The notes beneath the pieces are model-generated. The model was not told the origin of the DNA. It saw only the letters and a list, made by a program, of their open reading frames with translations, and did not search any database. From positions 6,324,001 to 6,388,000 of the forward strand of contig NC_013947.1 of NCBI RefSeq assembly GCF_000024545.1: DNA of 64,000 bases, in the 5' to 3' direction. Positions within the stretch are counted from its first letter, which is position 1. Each line of letters begins with the position of its first letter. Origin of the DNA: Stackebrandtia nassauensis DSM 44728 (GTDB taxonomy: Bacteria > Actinomycetota > Actinomycetes > Mycobacteriales > Micromonosporaceae). The position numbers and the translations under genes are program-made. This document shows positions 26,911 through 35,826 of the stretch, piece after piece.

Positions 26911-27834
26911 TCAGCGGTCGAGGATCTCGTCGGCGGCCGCGTACGGGTCCAGTTCGCCTCCGGCGACCCGGCCCGCCAGCGTCTCGTCCACCCGGTACTT
27001 GCGCGCCAGCGCGCCCAGCACGATCGCCGAGATCTCGGCCTTGGCGCGGGCTTCCCGACGGCGACGCAGTTCGCCGTGCTCGTCGAGCCACTGGTGGTGT
27101 TTCTCGATGGCGCCGACGACTTCGTCGATGCCCTCTTCCCGGTGGGCGATGGTCTTGACGATCGGCTGCCGCCACTCGTGCGGCTCCCGGGTCACCAGCG
27201 CCATCATGGAACGGATGTCGCGGAAGGTGGCGTCGGCGCCGTCGCGGTCGGCCTTGTTGATGACGAAGATGTCGGCGACCTCGAGGATCCCGGCCTTGAC
27301 CGCCTGGATGCCGTCGCCCATGCCGGGCGCCAGCAGCACCAGGGTGGTGTCGGCGAGCCCGGCGATCTCGACCTCGGCCTGCCCGACCCCCACCGTCTCG
27401 ATGAGGATGACGTCGAAGCCGCACGCCTCCAGCACCCGCACGGCCTGCGGGGTGGCGGCGGCCAGCCCGCCCAGATGTCCCCGCGAGGACATCGATCGAA
27501 TGTAGACACCCTCGTCGAGGGCGTGCTCCTGCATCCGCACCCGGTCGCCGAGGATGGCGCCGCCGGTGAACGGACTGGACGGGTCGACGGCCAGCACCGC
27601 GACGCGTTTGCCCGCCGAACGGAACGTCGACACCAGCGCCGTGGTCGTGGTCGACTTGCCCACGCCGGGCGAACCGGTCAATCCGATGACCTGCGACTGT
27701 CCGGTCAGCGGCGCCAGGGTGGCGGCGACGGCGCGAACGCCTTCACCGCCGTTCTCGACGACCGTGATCAGACGGCCCAGCGCGCGCGGGTCGCCGTCGG
27801 CGGCCCGGCGGGCCAGGTTCTCGATGTCGCTCAA
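26911..27834 (-). CDS. meaB: Methylmalonyl-CoA mutase-associated GTPase MeaB
   Basis: MeaB (G3E/ArgK type) is the GTPase chaperone that loads and protects the B12 cofactor of methylmalonyl-CoA mutase. Motifs: P-loop [36 protein letters not shown], switch region [30 protein letters not shown] and the NKAD base-recognition motif. Length about 307. The best start is TTG at 27834, which overlaps the thiolase stop in TTGA and has AGGG upstream; an ATG at 27879 is an alternative inside the thiolase. The mutase genes themselves are not in this window. Confidence 0.93.
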   Translation of the reverse strand: MSDIENLARRAADGDPRALGRLITVVENGGEGVRAVAATLAPLTGQSQVIGLTGSPGVGKSTTTTALVSTFRSAGKRVAVLAVDPSSPFTGGAILGDRVRMQEHALDEGVYIRSMSSRGHLGGLAAATPQAVRVLEACGFDVILIETVGVGQAEVEIAGLADTTLVLLAPGMGDGIQAVKAGILEVADIFVINKADRDGADATFRDIRSMMALVTREPHEWRQPIVKTIAHREEGIDEVVGAIEKHHQWLDEHGELRRRREARAKAEISAIVLGALARKYRVDETLAGRVAGGELDPYAAADEILDR

Positions 27835-29027
27835 GACACCCTCAGCAGCAGTGCGTCGCCCTGTCCACCGCCGCCGCACAGGGCCGCGGCACCGAGCCCG
27901 CCGCCGCGCTCGCGCAGCTCGTGGGCGAGGGTCAGCGCCAGCCGGGCTCCGGAGGCCCCGATCGGGTGCCCCAGAGCGATGGCGCCCCCGTTGGGGTTGA
28001 CGATCTGCGGGTCGACGCCCAGGTCCCGGGTGGACTGGATCCCCACCGCGGCGAAGGCCTCGTTGATCTCGATGACCGAGAGGTCCGAAGTAGACTTGCC
28101 GGACTTGGCCAGCGCGGCCTGGATCGCCCGGGACGGCTGCGAGTGCAGCGAGGTGTCGGGACCGGCGACCATGCCGTGCGCCCCGATCTCGGCCAGGTAC
28201 TCAAGCCCCAGCTCGTTCGCCTTCGCCTTGCTCATGACGACGACGGCGGCGGCCCCGTCCGAGATCGGCGAGGAGTTGCCCGCCGTGATGGTGCCGTCCT
28301 TGGTGAACGACGGCCGCAGCCGCGCCAGCACCTCGGGGGTGGTGTCGGCCCGCACGCCCTCGTCGGCGGAGACCACGATCGGGTCGCCCTTGCGCTGCGG
28401 CACCTCGAAGGCCGCGATCTCACGATCGAAGCGGCCGTTCTTCTGCGCCGCGGCGGCGCGCACGTGCGAGGCGGCGGCGAACTCGTCCTGCTCGGCCCGC
28501 CCGATCCCCAGCTTCGTGTTGTGGTTCTCGGTCGACTCCCCCATCGGGATGTGCTCGTAGGCGTCGGTCAGGCCGTCCAGGGCCATGTGGTCGGCCATCG
28601 TCACGTCGCCGTACTTGTATCCCTTGCGCTGCCCGGTGAGCAGGTGCGGCGCCAGCGTCATCGACTCCATGCCCCCGGCGACGGCGATCTCGATCTCACC
28701 GGCCCGGATCAGCTGGTCGGCCATCGCGATCGCGGTCAGCCCGGACAGGCACACCTTGTTGACGTTCAGCGACGGGATCGTCAGCGGAATTCCGGCACCG
28801 GCGGCGGCCTGGCGAGCCGGGTTCTGACCGGCGCCGGCCTGCAGGACCTGCCCCAGGATCACGTACTCCACCTGCCCGGCGTCCACCCCGGCGCGCGTCA
28901 GCGCGGCGGCGATGGCGTGGGATCCGAGCTTGGTGGCCGGGATGTCCCCCAGCCCGCCGAGCAGTTTGCCGTTCGGGGTGCGGGCGCCCGCGACAAGAAC
29001 ACTCGTGGTGCGATCGTCGCCTGTCAT
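27831..29027 (-). CDS. Acetyl-CoA C-acetyltransferase (thiolase)
   Basis: This thiolase condenses or cleaves acetoacetyl-CoA. The 398-residue product has all active-site motifs: [10 protein letters not shown] (acyl-binding Cys), [27 protein letters not shown] (catalytic His) and [13 protein letters not shown] (second Cys). The start ATG at 29027 follows GGAGGTCGAC. It is coupled to meaB downstream and divergent from the methylmalonyl-CoA epimerase gene, so the locus joins acetyl-CoA and propionyl-CoA metabolism. Acetoacetyl-CoA made here could also connect to the acetoacetyl-CoA synthetase at 45-47 kb. Confidence 0.94.
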   Translation of the reverse strand: MTGDDRTTSVLVAGARTPNGKLLGGLGDIPATKLGSHAIAAALTRAGVDAGQVEYVILGQVLQAGAGQNPARQAAAGAGIPLTIPSLNVNKVCLSGLTAIAMADQLIRAGEIEIAVAGGMESMTLAPHLLTGQRKGYKYGDVTMADHMALDGLTDAYEHIPMGESTENHNTKLGIGRAEQDEFAAASHVRAAAAQKNGRFDREIAAFEVPQRKGDPIVVSADEGVRADTTPEVLARLRPSFTKDGTITAGNSSPISDGAAAVVVMSKAKANELGLEYLAEIGAHGMVAGPDTSLHSQPSRAIQAALAKSGKSTSDLSVIEINEAFAAVGIQSTRDLGVDPQIVNPNGGAIALGHPIGASGARLALTLAHELRERGGGLGAAALCGGGGQGDALLLRVS

Positions 29028-29075
29028 GTCGACCTCCAGATCGAGATTCACTGACCTTAAGCCAGACTAAGGGGC

Positions 29076-29507
29076 ATGGCTGAAATCAAACCCGTGGGGC
29101 TGCTTGGTGTGGATCACGTCGGCGTGGCCGTGGCCGACCTCGACGCGGCGATCCGGTTCTACGAGGACATCCTCGGCGGCGAATGCGTCCACGTTGAACA
29201 GAACGACGAACAGGGTGTGCGCGAGGCCATGATCGCCATCGGCGGCGGCACCACCCGGATCCAGCTGCTGGCGCCCACCGACCCCGCCTCCACGATCGCC
29301 AAGTTCCTGGACAGGAAGGGCCCCGGCCTCCAGCAACTGGCCTACACCGTGGCCGACATCGACGCGGCCTGCGCCAGCCTGCGCGCCAAGAACATCCGGC
29401 TCCTCTACGACGAGCCCCGCCGGGGCACCGCCGACTCGCGCATCAACTTCATCCACCCCAAGGACGCCGGTGGTGTCCTCGTCGAACTTGTCGAACCCGC
29501 GCGCTAG
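29076..29507 (+). CDS. mce: Methylmalonyl-CoA epimerase
   Basis: The enzyme interconverts (S)- and (R)-methylmalonyl-CoA in propionate metabolism. The 143-residue vicinal-oxygen-chelate protein has LLGVDHVGVAVADLDAAI with the first metal His. It also has RIQLLAPTDPASTIAKFL, GLQQLAYTVADIDAAC with the Gln/Tyr region, and a final VLVELVEPAR carrying the last metal Glu. Its usual LxHxAYxV motif reads LQQLAYTV here, where the His position is Gln. That may be ordinary variation or may affect the metal site. It is divergent from the thiolase-meaB pair, and its last 4 bp overlap the end of the convergent oxidoreductase gene. Confidence 0.88.
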   Translation: MAEIKPVGLLGVDHVGVAVADLDAAIRFYEDILGGECVHVEQNDEQGVREAMIAIGGGTTRIQLLAPTDPASTIAKFLDRKGPGLQQLAYTVADIDAACASLRAKNIRLLYDEPRRGTADSRINFIHPKDAGGVLVELVEPAR

Positions 29508-30349
29508 GCGGCGAAGGCGACCCGCTGTTCGCTCACCCACTGGCCGAAGGGCCGGGCCGGGTGACCGGTGATCCGCTCGACGTTGTTGTTGACCAGCGCC
29601 GGGACGTCGACGGCCGCGGCCATGACGTCCAGCAGCGTCTCCAGCACCGCCTCGGGCAGGTGCGGCGGACGTTCGGCCAGTGCCTGCTCGCGGGTCAGCT
29701 CGTCCAGTCCGATCGGCCGGTCCAACGCTTCGCCCAGGACGGACACGACGTCGCGCAGCCGCATTGATTCCGGCCCGGTGAGCACCTGCATCCGGCCCCG
29801 GAACCGTTCCCGGGTCAGCAGGTCGGCGGCCACCTCGGCGACGTCGTCGATGTGGATCGGGTTCACGTGCGCGTCGGCGAAGGCGAGCCGGACCCGGCCG
29901 CTGTCGCGGATGTCGTTCGCCCAGTCGCGGCGCGCGTTGCTGGCCAGCCAGCTGGGATAGAGCACCGTGTGGTCGAGCCCCGAGGCCGACAGCGTCCGTT
30001 CGATGCCCTGATGGACCTGCCCGATGACGCGGTCGTGTTCGCCAGCGTCCCAGGACCCGGGTGATGACAGCAGCACCACGTGCCGCACCCCGGCTTCGCG
30101 GGCCGCCGCCAGCAGTGCTTCCGGGCTGCCCGATCGAATGGGGTAGAGGAAGATCGTGTCGACGCCGTCGAGCACCGCCGTGGCGTCACCCGGCTGACCG
30201 ATGTCGAGGCTGACGGTCTCGACGCCGTCCGGCACCTCGAGTGCGGCGGCTTCGCGCGCGGCGGCCCGCACCGCGAATCCGGTGTCCGCCAAAGTGGACA
30301 CGACCCGGCTGCCGATGTTGCCGCTTGCTCCGGTGACGAGGACGGTCAT
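29504..30349 (-). CDS. NmrA-like NAD(P)-binding oxidoreductase
   Basis: A 281-residue atypical short-chain dehydrogenase. The nucleotide motif is TVLVTGASGNIGSRVVSTL, followed by VRAAAREAAALEVPDG, then LLSSPGSWDAGEHDRVIGQV. This is the NmrA/QOR2-like pattern: NAD(P) is sensed or used, and the substrate is often a quinone or none. The ATG at 30349 follows AAGGAG. It is divergent from a MarR regulator with a 27-bp palindrome between them, so it is probably MarR-controlled. Confidence 0.87.
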   Translation of the reverse strand: MTVLVTGASGNIGSRVVSTLADTGFAVRAAAREAAALEVPDGVETVSLDIGQPGDATAVLDGVDTIFLYPIRSGSPEALLAAAREAGVRHVVLLSSPGSWDAGEHDRVIGQVHQGIERTLSASGLDHTVLYPSWLASNARRDWANDIRDSGRVRLAFADAHVNPIHIDDVAEVAADLLTRERFRGRMQVLTGPESMRLRDVVSVLGEALDRPIGLDELTREQALAERPPHLPEAVLETLLDVMAAAVDVPALVNNNVERITGHPARPFGQWVSEQRVAFAA

Positions 30350-30416
30350 GGCACTGCTCCTTCGCGAGCTCCGTCGCGAAGCGTCGGAAAGCCCTGGTAG
30401 ATAGCATGAGGGGTAC

Positions 30417-30443
30417 ACTAATTTGATTTGGAAGCAAATTAGT
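30417..30443. promoter_or_regulatory. Probable MarR operator
   Basis: A perfect 9-9-9 inverted repeat, ACTAATTTG and CAAATTAGT separated by nine bases, lies between the divergent oxidoreductase and MarR starts. The high A+T arms stand out from the GC-rich surroundings. The site probably lets MarR repress both genes. Confidence 0.75.
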
Positions 30444-30475
30444 TTTGACAGCAAAGCTATATCGGAAGTGGGCCG

Positions 30476-30961
30476 ATGACAAGCAGCAAGCGGCGTCCGG
30501 CCGGGCAGGATCCGGACCTCGACGAGGCGGTGCGGGCATTGCTGCTGCTCATGCCGCGCATGGTCGGTCGTGTGAAACGCATCCCCGTCCCCGAACAGCT
30601 GCGCTCGCTGGAACTGAGTCCGCGCCACCTGTCGATGCTGGCCCTGATGCTGTTCGACGGCCCGATGACGGTCAACCAGCTCGCCAACCGGCTGGAGGTC
30701 GCGCCGACGACGGTGAGCCTGATGGTCAGCGAACTGAGCCGCAAGAACGTCCTGACCCGGCTGGAGGACGAGAACGACCGCCGTCGCCGCATCATCGACA
30801 TCACCGACGCGACGCGCCCCGACATCGAGACCTGGCTGGCCAACGGCGCCCGAGCCTGGCACCAGGCGCTTGACCCGCTCACGCCCGAGCAGCGACGGCT
30901 GTTCATCGACACCCTGCTCGCCTACGAAACCGCCCTGGAGCGCACCAACGCCGCCGACTGA
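30476..30961 (+). CDS. MarR-family transcriptional regulator
   Basis: A 161-residue winged-helix regulator. The DNA-binding part reads MTVNQLANRLEVAPTTVSLM and is followed by the wing LTRLEDENDRRRRIIDIT, including the typical DxRxR-like element. N- and C-terminal helices for dimerisation flank it. It is divergent from an NmrA-like oxidoreductase, and the palindrome in between is the likely binding site. The ligand is unknown. Confidence 0.9.
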   Translation: MTSSKRRPAGQDPDLDEAVRALLLLMPRMVGRVKRIPVPEQLRSLELSPRHLSMLALMLFDGPMTVNQLANRLEVAPTTVSLMVSELSRKNVLTRLEDENDRRRRIIDITDATRPDIETWLANGARAWHQALDPLTPEQRRLFIDTLLAYETALERTNAAD

Positions 30962-30971
30962 CGTCGGCGGA

Positions 30972-31493
30972 TCAGCCTCCCATCGCGAACCCGGGACCGA
31001 AGTACTTCTGCCGCAACTCGGACGACTGGGACCGGTAGTCCTTGATCGCCAGCCGCACGGCCACCAGCACCTCCCGGGTGAAGTCGGCCTCGGGCAGCCG
31101 CTTCACCGTCCCGTCCTTGATCTTGAACTGCCAGCGCAACAACGCCTGCGTCCGGGTGCGGACGGTGCCGTCGCCCGACTCACCCCGGCCCTCGACCTCC
31201 AGCCGCGCCTGTTGGTACTCGCGGTCGTGGGAGTTCCACTCGTCGCCGGGCTCGAACACGACCTCCAGGCCCGCCGAGGTCACGATCTCGGTGTAGCCAC
31301 GCCGATAGCTCGTCCACGTCAAGGTCGCCAACCGCGACAACTGATGTTCAAGTTCGCGTTCGGTATACGCCTCATAACCACCGGACCGAAACTCCAGCTT
31401 GAGATTAGTGCGCCCCGTCAGAATCGAACGGATATTGCCATCCGGAGAACTTGACCTAATGGAAAGCTTGTCCAATCTTTCCGCAATATTCAT
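30972..31493 (-). CDS. Hypothetical protein, possibly YbaB/EbfC-like
   Basis: The 173-residue soluble protein has an N-terminal part (SSSPDGNIRSILTGRTNLKL, then RELEHQLSRLATLTWTSYRR) that weakly resembles YbaB/EbfC-type proteins. Those often sit next to type VII secretion substrates in actinomycetes. The C-terminal half is charged, beta-alpha and unassigned. It is divergent from two secretion-substrate-like genes, across a 189-bp AT-rich gap that should hold both promoters. The family call is tentative. Confidence 0.5.
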   Translation of the reverse strand: MNIAERLDKLSIRSSSPDGNIRSILTGRTNLKLEFRSGGYEAYTERELEHQLSRLATLTWTSYRRGYTEIVTSAGLEVVFEPGDEWNSHDREYQQARLEVEGRGESGDGTVRTRTQALLRWQFKIKDGTVKRLPEADFTREVLVAVRLAIKDYRSQSSELRQKYFGPGFAMGG

Positions 31494-31682
31494 CCAGAAT
31501 TACCCTTCTCAAGTCTCCATTTATATACGGCTTGACCTGCGCAGTTATACGAATATTGCCATTCTAATGACCACTTTCCACTGCTAGCATTCCGACTATC
31601 CACAATCGTTTCCACCTCGGTCACTTTTCGACAATGACTTACATCACATTCGGTAAACCATGGCAACGAAGGGCAGCATCCC

Positions 31683-32171
31683 ATGACGGTCGCGGGTGAA
31701 TTGACCAAACTGTGGAAAGCCGGTGCCTACACCCTCCCCGAGGCCGCCGCCCAGTACGGCGACGCCGGTCAGAAGTCCGGCTGGACCACCGGCTTCGACG
31801 AGAGCGGCTTCCTGCGCACCAGCGTCAGCGGCAGGGTCACCGCCCCCATGGGCGTCGACCAGCCCCTGGAGCACACCGACCTCGGCAAGCTGCAACCACA
31901 GTGGACCCGACTGCGCGACACCCTGCAGAACCGCATCATCCACAAGACCCGCGCCAACCTCGTCAAGGCGGGCGAGGCCCTCATGCAGATCGCCGACGAC
32001 TACGCCGACCGCGACGGCAGAGCCCGCGACGCCATCGACCGCGAACGGGAGCAACTCGACAAGATCGGCCCCCCCGTAGTCCCCGACGCGCCGACCCACA
32101 CCACCCCCAAACCCAAGGACTACTACGAAAGCCCCACCGGCGACGACCTGGTCAAACCCCTGCCGTACTAA
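31683..32171 (+). CDS. Helical protein, probable type VII secretion-associated factor
   Basis: The 162-residue protein is mainly helical, with WTRLRDTLQNRIIHKTRANL and then KAGEALMQIADDYADRDGRA. The second part matches the helix and YxxxD pattern of EspC/DUF2580-type ESX-associated proteins. The C-terminus is Pro-rich. The ATG follows GAAGGGCAGCATCCC. Nine bases separate it from the next gene, so the two form an operon. No ESX core genes are nearby, so secretion by a distant system is inference. Confidence 0.55.
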   Translation: MTVAGELTKLWKAGAYTLPEAAAQYGDAGQKSGWTTGFDESGFLRTSVSGRVTAPMGVDQPLEHTDLGKLQPQWTRLRDTLQNRIIHKTRANLVKAGEALMQIADDYADRDGRARDAIDREREQLDKIGPPVVPDAPTHTTPKPKDYYESPTGDDLVKPLPY

Positions 32172-32180
32172 GGACCCCCA

Positions 32181-33086
32181 TTGTCTAAAGACGATTTGGA
32201 CCACGCGATCCGCAACGGCCTCGACGCCAAGCACACCCCGTCCGAGGACGAGATCGTGGCCTCCGCCAAGGCCCTCGAAGCCGCGGTGCGCGAGAAGGCC
32301 GCCATGCACGAACCGCCGTGGCCCGAGAACTGCTTCACCTGGATCGTTCCCTACTTCAAGCACTTCTGCTACCCAGACCCCTTGGGCCCCAAAACGATGG
32401 CCGACGACCTCGGCATGATCCGCACCTCGCTGAAGTCCGGCCAGGTCACCGCGGTCCAGGGCCTGACCCCCATGATCGAGGACTGGGAGGGCAAGGCGCG
32501 CGACTCCTTCTACGACAACTTCCTGGTCCCGTTCCCCGACGCGGTCAACAACCAGATCGAGGTCGTCGACGAACTGCGACTGTCCATGTGGGCCTACGAG
32601 AACATCCTGCGCTCGGGCCGCATCGACGCCAAGAAACTCCTGGACGAGACCAAAAAGGTCGTCGACTCCTACGACGGCGACAAAGCGGCCAAGACCCAGT
32701 TCTTCCTGGTCATCGTGGGCTCGATCGCGGGAGTCATGAAGGACTGGGGCGCGGGCGCCTACCGACTGGGCCTCTCCCTGGTCAACGGCTCCGCCACCGG
32801 AGCCAAGGGCGCCCACGAGTACAGCCAGTCCATCTCGGGCAAGACCGTCTCCGAGATCTTCCAAAGCTTCATCAACGCCGCCCAAGAGCTGCGCCCACTC
32901 ATGGACGAACAAGAACAGACCCTCGCCGACGCCCTCTCCAGCAGCAACGGCACGGTAGACGGCTACCTCAACAGCTCCAACCCCAAAACGCTGATGACCC
33001 TGCTCCCCAACGAACCCGAAACCGGCCCGGCCATCATCGACGGCAAACCCAACGACACCAAAGAATTCCGCCCGCCCTACCTCTAG
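32181..33086 (+). CDS. WXG100-like helical protein, putative type VII secretion substrate
   Basis: The 301-residue product starts at TTG 32181, preceded by AAGGAC. A central region has a WXG-type turn (MIEDWEGKARDSFYDNF) between long helices. Around residue 175 is a hydrophobic stretch (FFLVIVGSIAGVM) that could be one membrane helix or a buried helix. No toxin domain is recognised at the C-terminus. Together with the 31683 gene it resembles the paired helical proteins exported by ESX systems. The name is a suggestion from pattern, not a family match I can vouch for. Confidence 0.5.
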   Translation: MSKDDLDHAIRNGLDAKHTPSEDEIVASAKALEAAVREKAAMHEPPWPENCFTWIVPYFKHFCYPDPLGPKTMADDLGMIRTSLKSGQVTAVQGLTPMIEDWEGKARDSFYDNFLVPFPDAVNNQIEVVDELRLSMWAYENILRSGRIDAKKLLDETKKVVDSYDGDKAAKTQFFLVIVGSIAGVMKDWGAGAYRLGLSLVNGSATGAKGAHEYSQSISGKTVSEIFQSFINAAQELRPLMDEQEQTLADALSSSNGTVDGYLNSSNPKTLMTLLPNEPETGPAIIDGKPNDTKEFRPPYL

Positions 33087-33105
33087 CCCACGACTGCGTC
33101 GTGGG
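33087..33105 (+). terminator. Hairpin directly after the 32181 gene
   Basis: CCCACGAC-TGC-GTCGTGGG forms an 8-bp perfect stem with a 3-base loop, starting at the base after the stop codon. No T-run follows; this is the usual form of actinobacterial terminators. Confidence 0.6.
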
Positions 33106-33141
33106 CGGAGCTGAGCGAAAAGCGCCAGACTCCAAGGCTTG

Positions 33142-33268
33142 CCCACGCCCCGTACGAGTGAGCCAGCGTGGGGGTCCAGGGGGCTTCGCCCCCTGGCGGG
33201 GGTCCAGGGGGTGGAACCCCTTGGCGGGGAGCACGGGGCGGAGCCCCGTGGGCACGGCTTCGCCGTGC
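33142..33268. repeat. Array of GC-rich hairpins
   Basis: Within 127 bp, five stem-loops follow one another. They are 33142-33172 (CCCACGC arms), 33176-33196 (9 bp, loop TTC), 33204-33224 (8 bp with one G-T), 33232-33250 (8 bp, loop GGA) and 33252-33268 (7 bp, loop TTC). Two carry GGGGTCCAGGGGG at their left edge, so part of the array is duplicated. Such modules recur as dispersed GC-rich repeats in actinomycetes. They carry no reading frame I would support. The gap 33087-33553 holds this array, one more hairpin and a short AT-rich stretch (about 33430-33500). Confidence 0.75.
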
Positions 33269-33333
33269 AAAAAAGGAGTGGAGTTTCCAATGGCGAGGGC
33301 GTAGCCCGAGCAGACCCCTCCCGGAAACGGAAC

Positions 33334-33365
33334 GTGCCGGGCAGCCACCCCAGACTGCCCGGCAC
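33334..33365. terminator. Hairpin in the 33.1-33.5 kb gap
   Basis: GTGCCGGGCAG pairs perfectly with CTGCCCGGCAC around a 10-base loop. It lies about 190 bp past the end of manA on the minus strand, so it could be a distal terminator, or another unit of the hairpin-rich gap. Confidence 0.45.
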
Positions 33366-33553
33366 TCCCCCCGGTTTGGTTCCCCCGCGCGTCGCGGATG
33401 CGGTTCTGTGACCTCGCATCGGTGACGCTGCGTATGTAAAGAATGACTTATAGAGATCACTCTGTCAAGGATTTACTAGAACTTTCTCAAAAAAATTTTG
33501 CCGGGTTGGCCAAACGCAATGGGCCGATCGGTCAAAAATAACGCGAGTGCTGG

Positions 33554-34762
33554 TCAGTGGCCAGTTCCGAGACCGGCGCAGTAGCTGTCGCCGAAGCCGG
33601 AAGCGTAGATCGTCGGCGTGTCGGCCGGGGCGAAAGCCGCTTGGCCGGGCTGGAGGGTGATTGGTGACACCCCGTCGTCGAGCCGGATCTGGCCCGACCA
33701 GCACAGGATGATCGAGGGGCCGTTGACCGGCAGGGTGCGCTGGCCCGAGTCGGCCTCCAGGCGCAGCCGTGAGAGCCGGAACTCGCGGCTGGGCACCGGC
33801 CAGTCGACGATGCCCCCTCCGGCCTCGCGGGCCGGGGAGATGGGGTCGCCCAGGACCTCGAAGCGCAGCACGCGCAGGAGTTCGGGGACGTCGACGTGCT
33901 TGCCGGTCAGCCCGCCGCGCAGCACGTTGTCGCTGGCGGCCATCAGCTCGACGCCGACGCCGCGCAGGTAGGCGTGCAGGTTGCCCGCGGGCATGTAGAT
34001 CGCCTGGCCGGGTTGCAGCGTGATGTGGTGCAGCAGCAGCGCCACGATGGTGCCCGCGTCGCTGGGGTAGCGCTTGCCCAGGTCGGCGACCAGGGCGAAG
34101 TCGAACGCGTGCGGCGAGTCGGTGTCGGCGAGCCGCTCGGCCGACAGGGTCGCCTGCCGGACCAGTTCCTCGCGGTGGTCGGCGGGCAGCGTCAGCAGCG
34201 TCGTGACGGCCTCGCGCAGCCCCTGCGCGGCGTCGTCCTGGCGCAGCAGCGCGACGATGGACTCCAGGCCGGGCACGCCCAGGGTCTCGATGACCTCGGC
34301 GGACAGTTGCGGGTCGCGGAAGCCGCACAGCGCCTCGAACTCGCTGACGGCGCACAGCAGCTCGGGCTTGTGGAAGGCGTCGACGTAGTTGCGCTCGGGG
34401 GTGCCCAGCGGCACCCCGGCCTCGTCCTCGCGGGTGAAGCCCTCGATGGCCTGGTCGGCGTCGGGGTGGGCCTGAAGCGACAGCGGCTGTTCGGCGGCCA
34501 GCACCTTCAGCAGGTAGGGCAGCCGGGCGCCGAACTCGGCGACCGTCTCGGCGCCCAACAGCGCCTCGGGTGCCTTGGCGATGGCCTCGTTGAGGTCACG
34601 GCCGTCGGGCAGCCGGGACGGGTCGGCCGGGTGGGCGCCGAACCACAGCTCGGCCTCGGGCGTTGAGCTGGGCATCGACCGTCCCTGTAGCGCCGCTATC
34701 GCGGTGCGGGACCCCCATGCGTACGGCCGAATCGCTCCGTTGAGGAGTTCCACAGTGACCAT
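33554..34762 (-). CDS. manA: Mannose-6-phosphate isomerase, class I
   Basis: ManA interconverts fructose-6-P and mannose-6-P and depends on zinc. The 402-residue product shows RPYAWGSRTAIAAL, AELWFGAHPADPS, then PLSLQAHPDADQAIEGF, HKPELLCAV and QAIYMPAGNLHAYLRGVGVE, which supply the Gln-His-Glu-His zinc ligands. The length is normal. It opens the GDP-mannose block that continues through phosphomannomutase (37.3 kb) and the guanylyltransferase (40.8 kb). Confidence 0.95.
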   Translation of the reverse strand: MVTVELLNGAIRPYAWGSRTAIAALQGRSMPSSTPEAELWFGAHPADPSRLPDGRDLNEAIAKAPEALLGAETVAEFGARLPYLLKVLAAEQPLSLQAHPDADQAIEGFTREDEAGVPLGTPERNYVDAFHKPELLCAVSEFEALCGFRDPQLSAEVIETLGVPGLESIVALLRQDDAAQGLREAVTTLLTLPADHREELVRQATLSAERLADTDSPHAFDFALVADLGKRYPSDAGTIVALLLHHITLQPGQAIYMPAGNLHAYLRGVGVELMAASDNVLRGGLTGKHVDVPELLRVLRFEVLGDPISPAREAGGGIVDWPVPSREFRLSRLRLEADSGQRTLPVNGPSIILCWSGQIRLDDGVSPITLQPGQAAFAPADTPTIYASGFGDSYCAGLGTGH

Positions 34763-34824
34763 TCTCCCTCGTATCTCGTTCTGGTCACGGGCGGCGTCGA
34801 CTCTAACCCATGCGGGTTAGAGGC

Positions 34825-35781
34825 TCATGAATCTCCGCCGGCCTTCGCGGGTCGGTACAGGTCGGGTTCGAGGTAGATCGCCCGCGCGATGGGCACGGCG
34901 GCGCGGATCCGGGCCTCGACGGCGTCGATCTCGCGGGCCACCTGAGCGGCGGTCTCGTCGTGCTTGACGGCGAACTTGGCGGCCACCAGCAGCTCGTCGG
35001 GGCCCAGGTGCAGCGTCTTCATGTGGATGATGGCGTCGACGTCGTCGCCGTCGAGGATGGCCTTCTCGATGGCGGCGATGTGTTCGTCGGTGGCCGACTC
35101 GCCCAAAAGCAGGCTCTTGGTCTCGATGGCCAGGATGATGGCGATGATCACCAGCAGCAGACCGATGGACAGCGTGAAGATGCCGTCCCAGATGCCGTCG
35201 CCGGTGATGAGCGACAGCCCGACGCCGAACAGCGCCAGGATCAGGCCCAGCAGCGCGGCGGCGTCCTCCAGCAGCACCACCGGCAGTTCGGGGGCCTTGG
35301 CGCGCCGGATGAAGTTGACCCAGGAGGTCTTGCCCTTGGCCTTCCGCGACTCGGAGATCGCGGTGTAGAAGGAGTAGGTCTCCAGGCCGATGGCCACGAC
35401 CAGCACCGCGATCGGCACCCACCACCACTGCGACTCCAGCAGCGTGTCCGGCTTGCCGGCCAGGGTGTCCGAGATCTTGTGCTGCCCTTCCCACAGCGCG
35501 AACAGACCACCGACGCTGAACAGGACGATCGACACGATGAACGCGTAGATATAGCGTTCCCGGCCGTAGCCGAACGGGTGCTGGGCGGTGGCGCCGCGCT
35601 TGGAACGCTTGCCGCCCACCAGCAGCAGTGCCTGGTTGCCGGAGTCGGCCAGCGAGTGGATCGACTCGGCGAGCATCGAGGAGGACATGGTCAGCGCCCA
35701 GGCTCCCAGCTTGGTCGCCGCGATGCCCAGGTTGGCCGCCAGCGCGGCGACAATGGCCTTGGTGCCGCCTTCAGCACTCAT
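34825..35781 (-). CDS. Cation diffusion facilitator family transporter
   Basis: A 318-residue CDF protein with six membrane spans and a cytoplasmic C-terminal domain. The substrate pattern is SMLAESIHSLADSGNQALLL, where the S/D pair replaces the usual HxxxD of zinc exporters. The metal choice is therefore uncertain. The histidine-rich loop is absent. A CDF gene at this place between manA and the SIS gene is common in actinomycetes. It exports divalent metal by proton exchange at the plasma membrane. Confidence 0.9.
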   Translation of the reverse strand: MSAEGGTKAIVAALAANLGIAATKLGAWALTMSSSMLAESIHSLADSGNQALLLVGGKRSKRGATAQHPFGYGRERYIYAFIVSIVLFSVGGLFALWEGQHKISDTLAGKPDTLLESQWWWVPIAVLVVAIGLETYSFYTAISESRKAKGKTSWVNFIRRAKAPELPVVLLEDAAALLGLILALFGVGLSLITGDGIWDGIFTLSIGLLLVIIAIILAIETKSLLLGESATDEHIAAIEKAILDGDDVDAIIHMKTLHLGPDELLVAAKFAVKHDETAAQVAREIDAVEARIRAAVPIARAIYLEPDLYRPAKAGGDS

Positions 35782-35826
35782 GAATGATCGTCCTTAGTGG
35801 TTAATGTCGGGGGGCGGTGCGGCGGG

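Noticed and set aside
31490-31708. A 72-residue frame on the minus strand between the divergent YbaB-like and 31683 genes
   Set aside because: It fills an AT-rich promoter gap and overlaps both flanking starts; no ribosome site.
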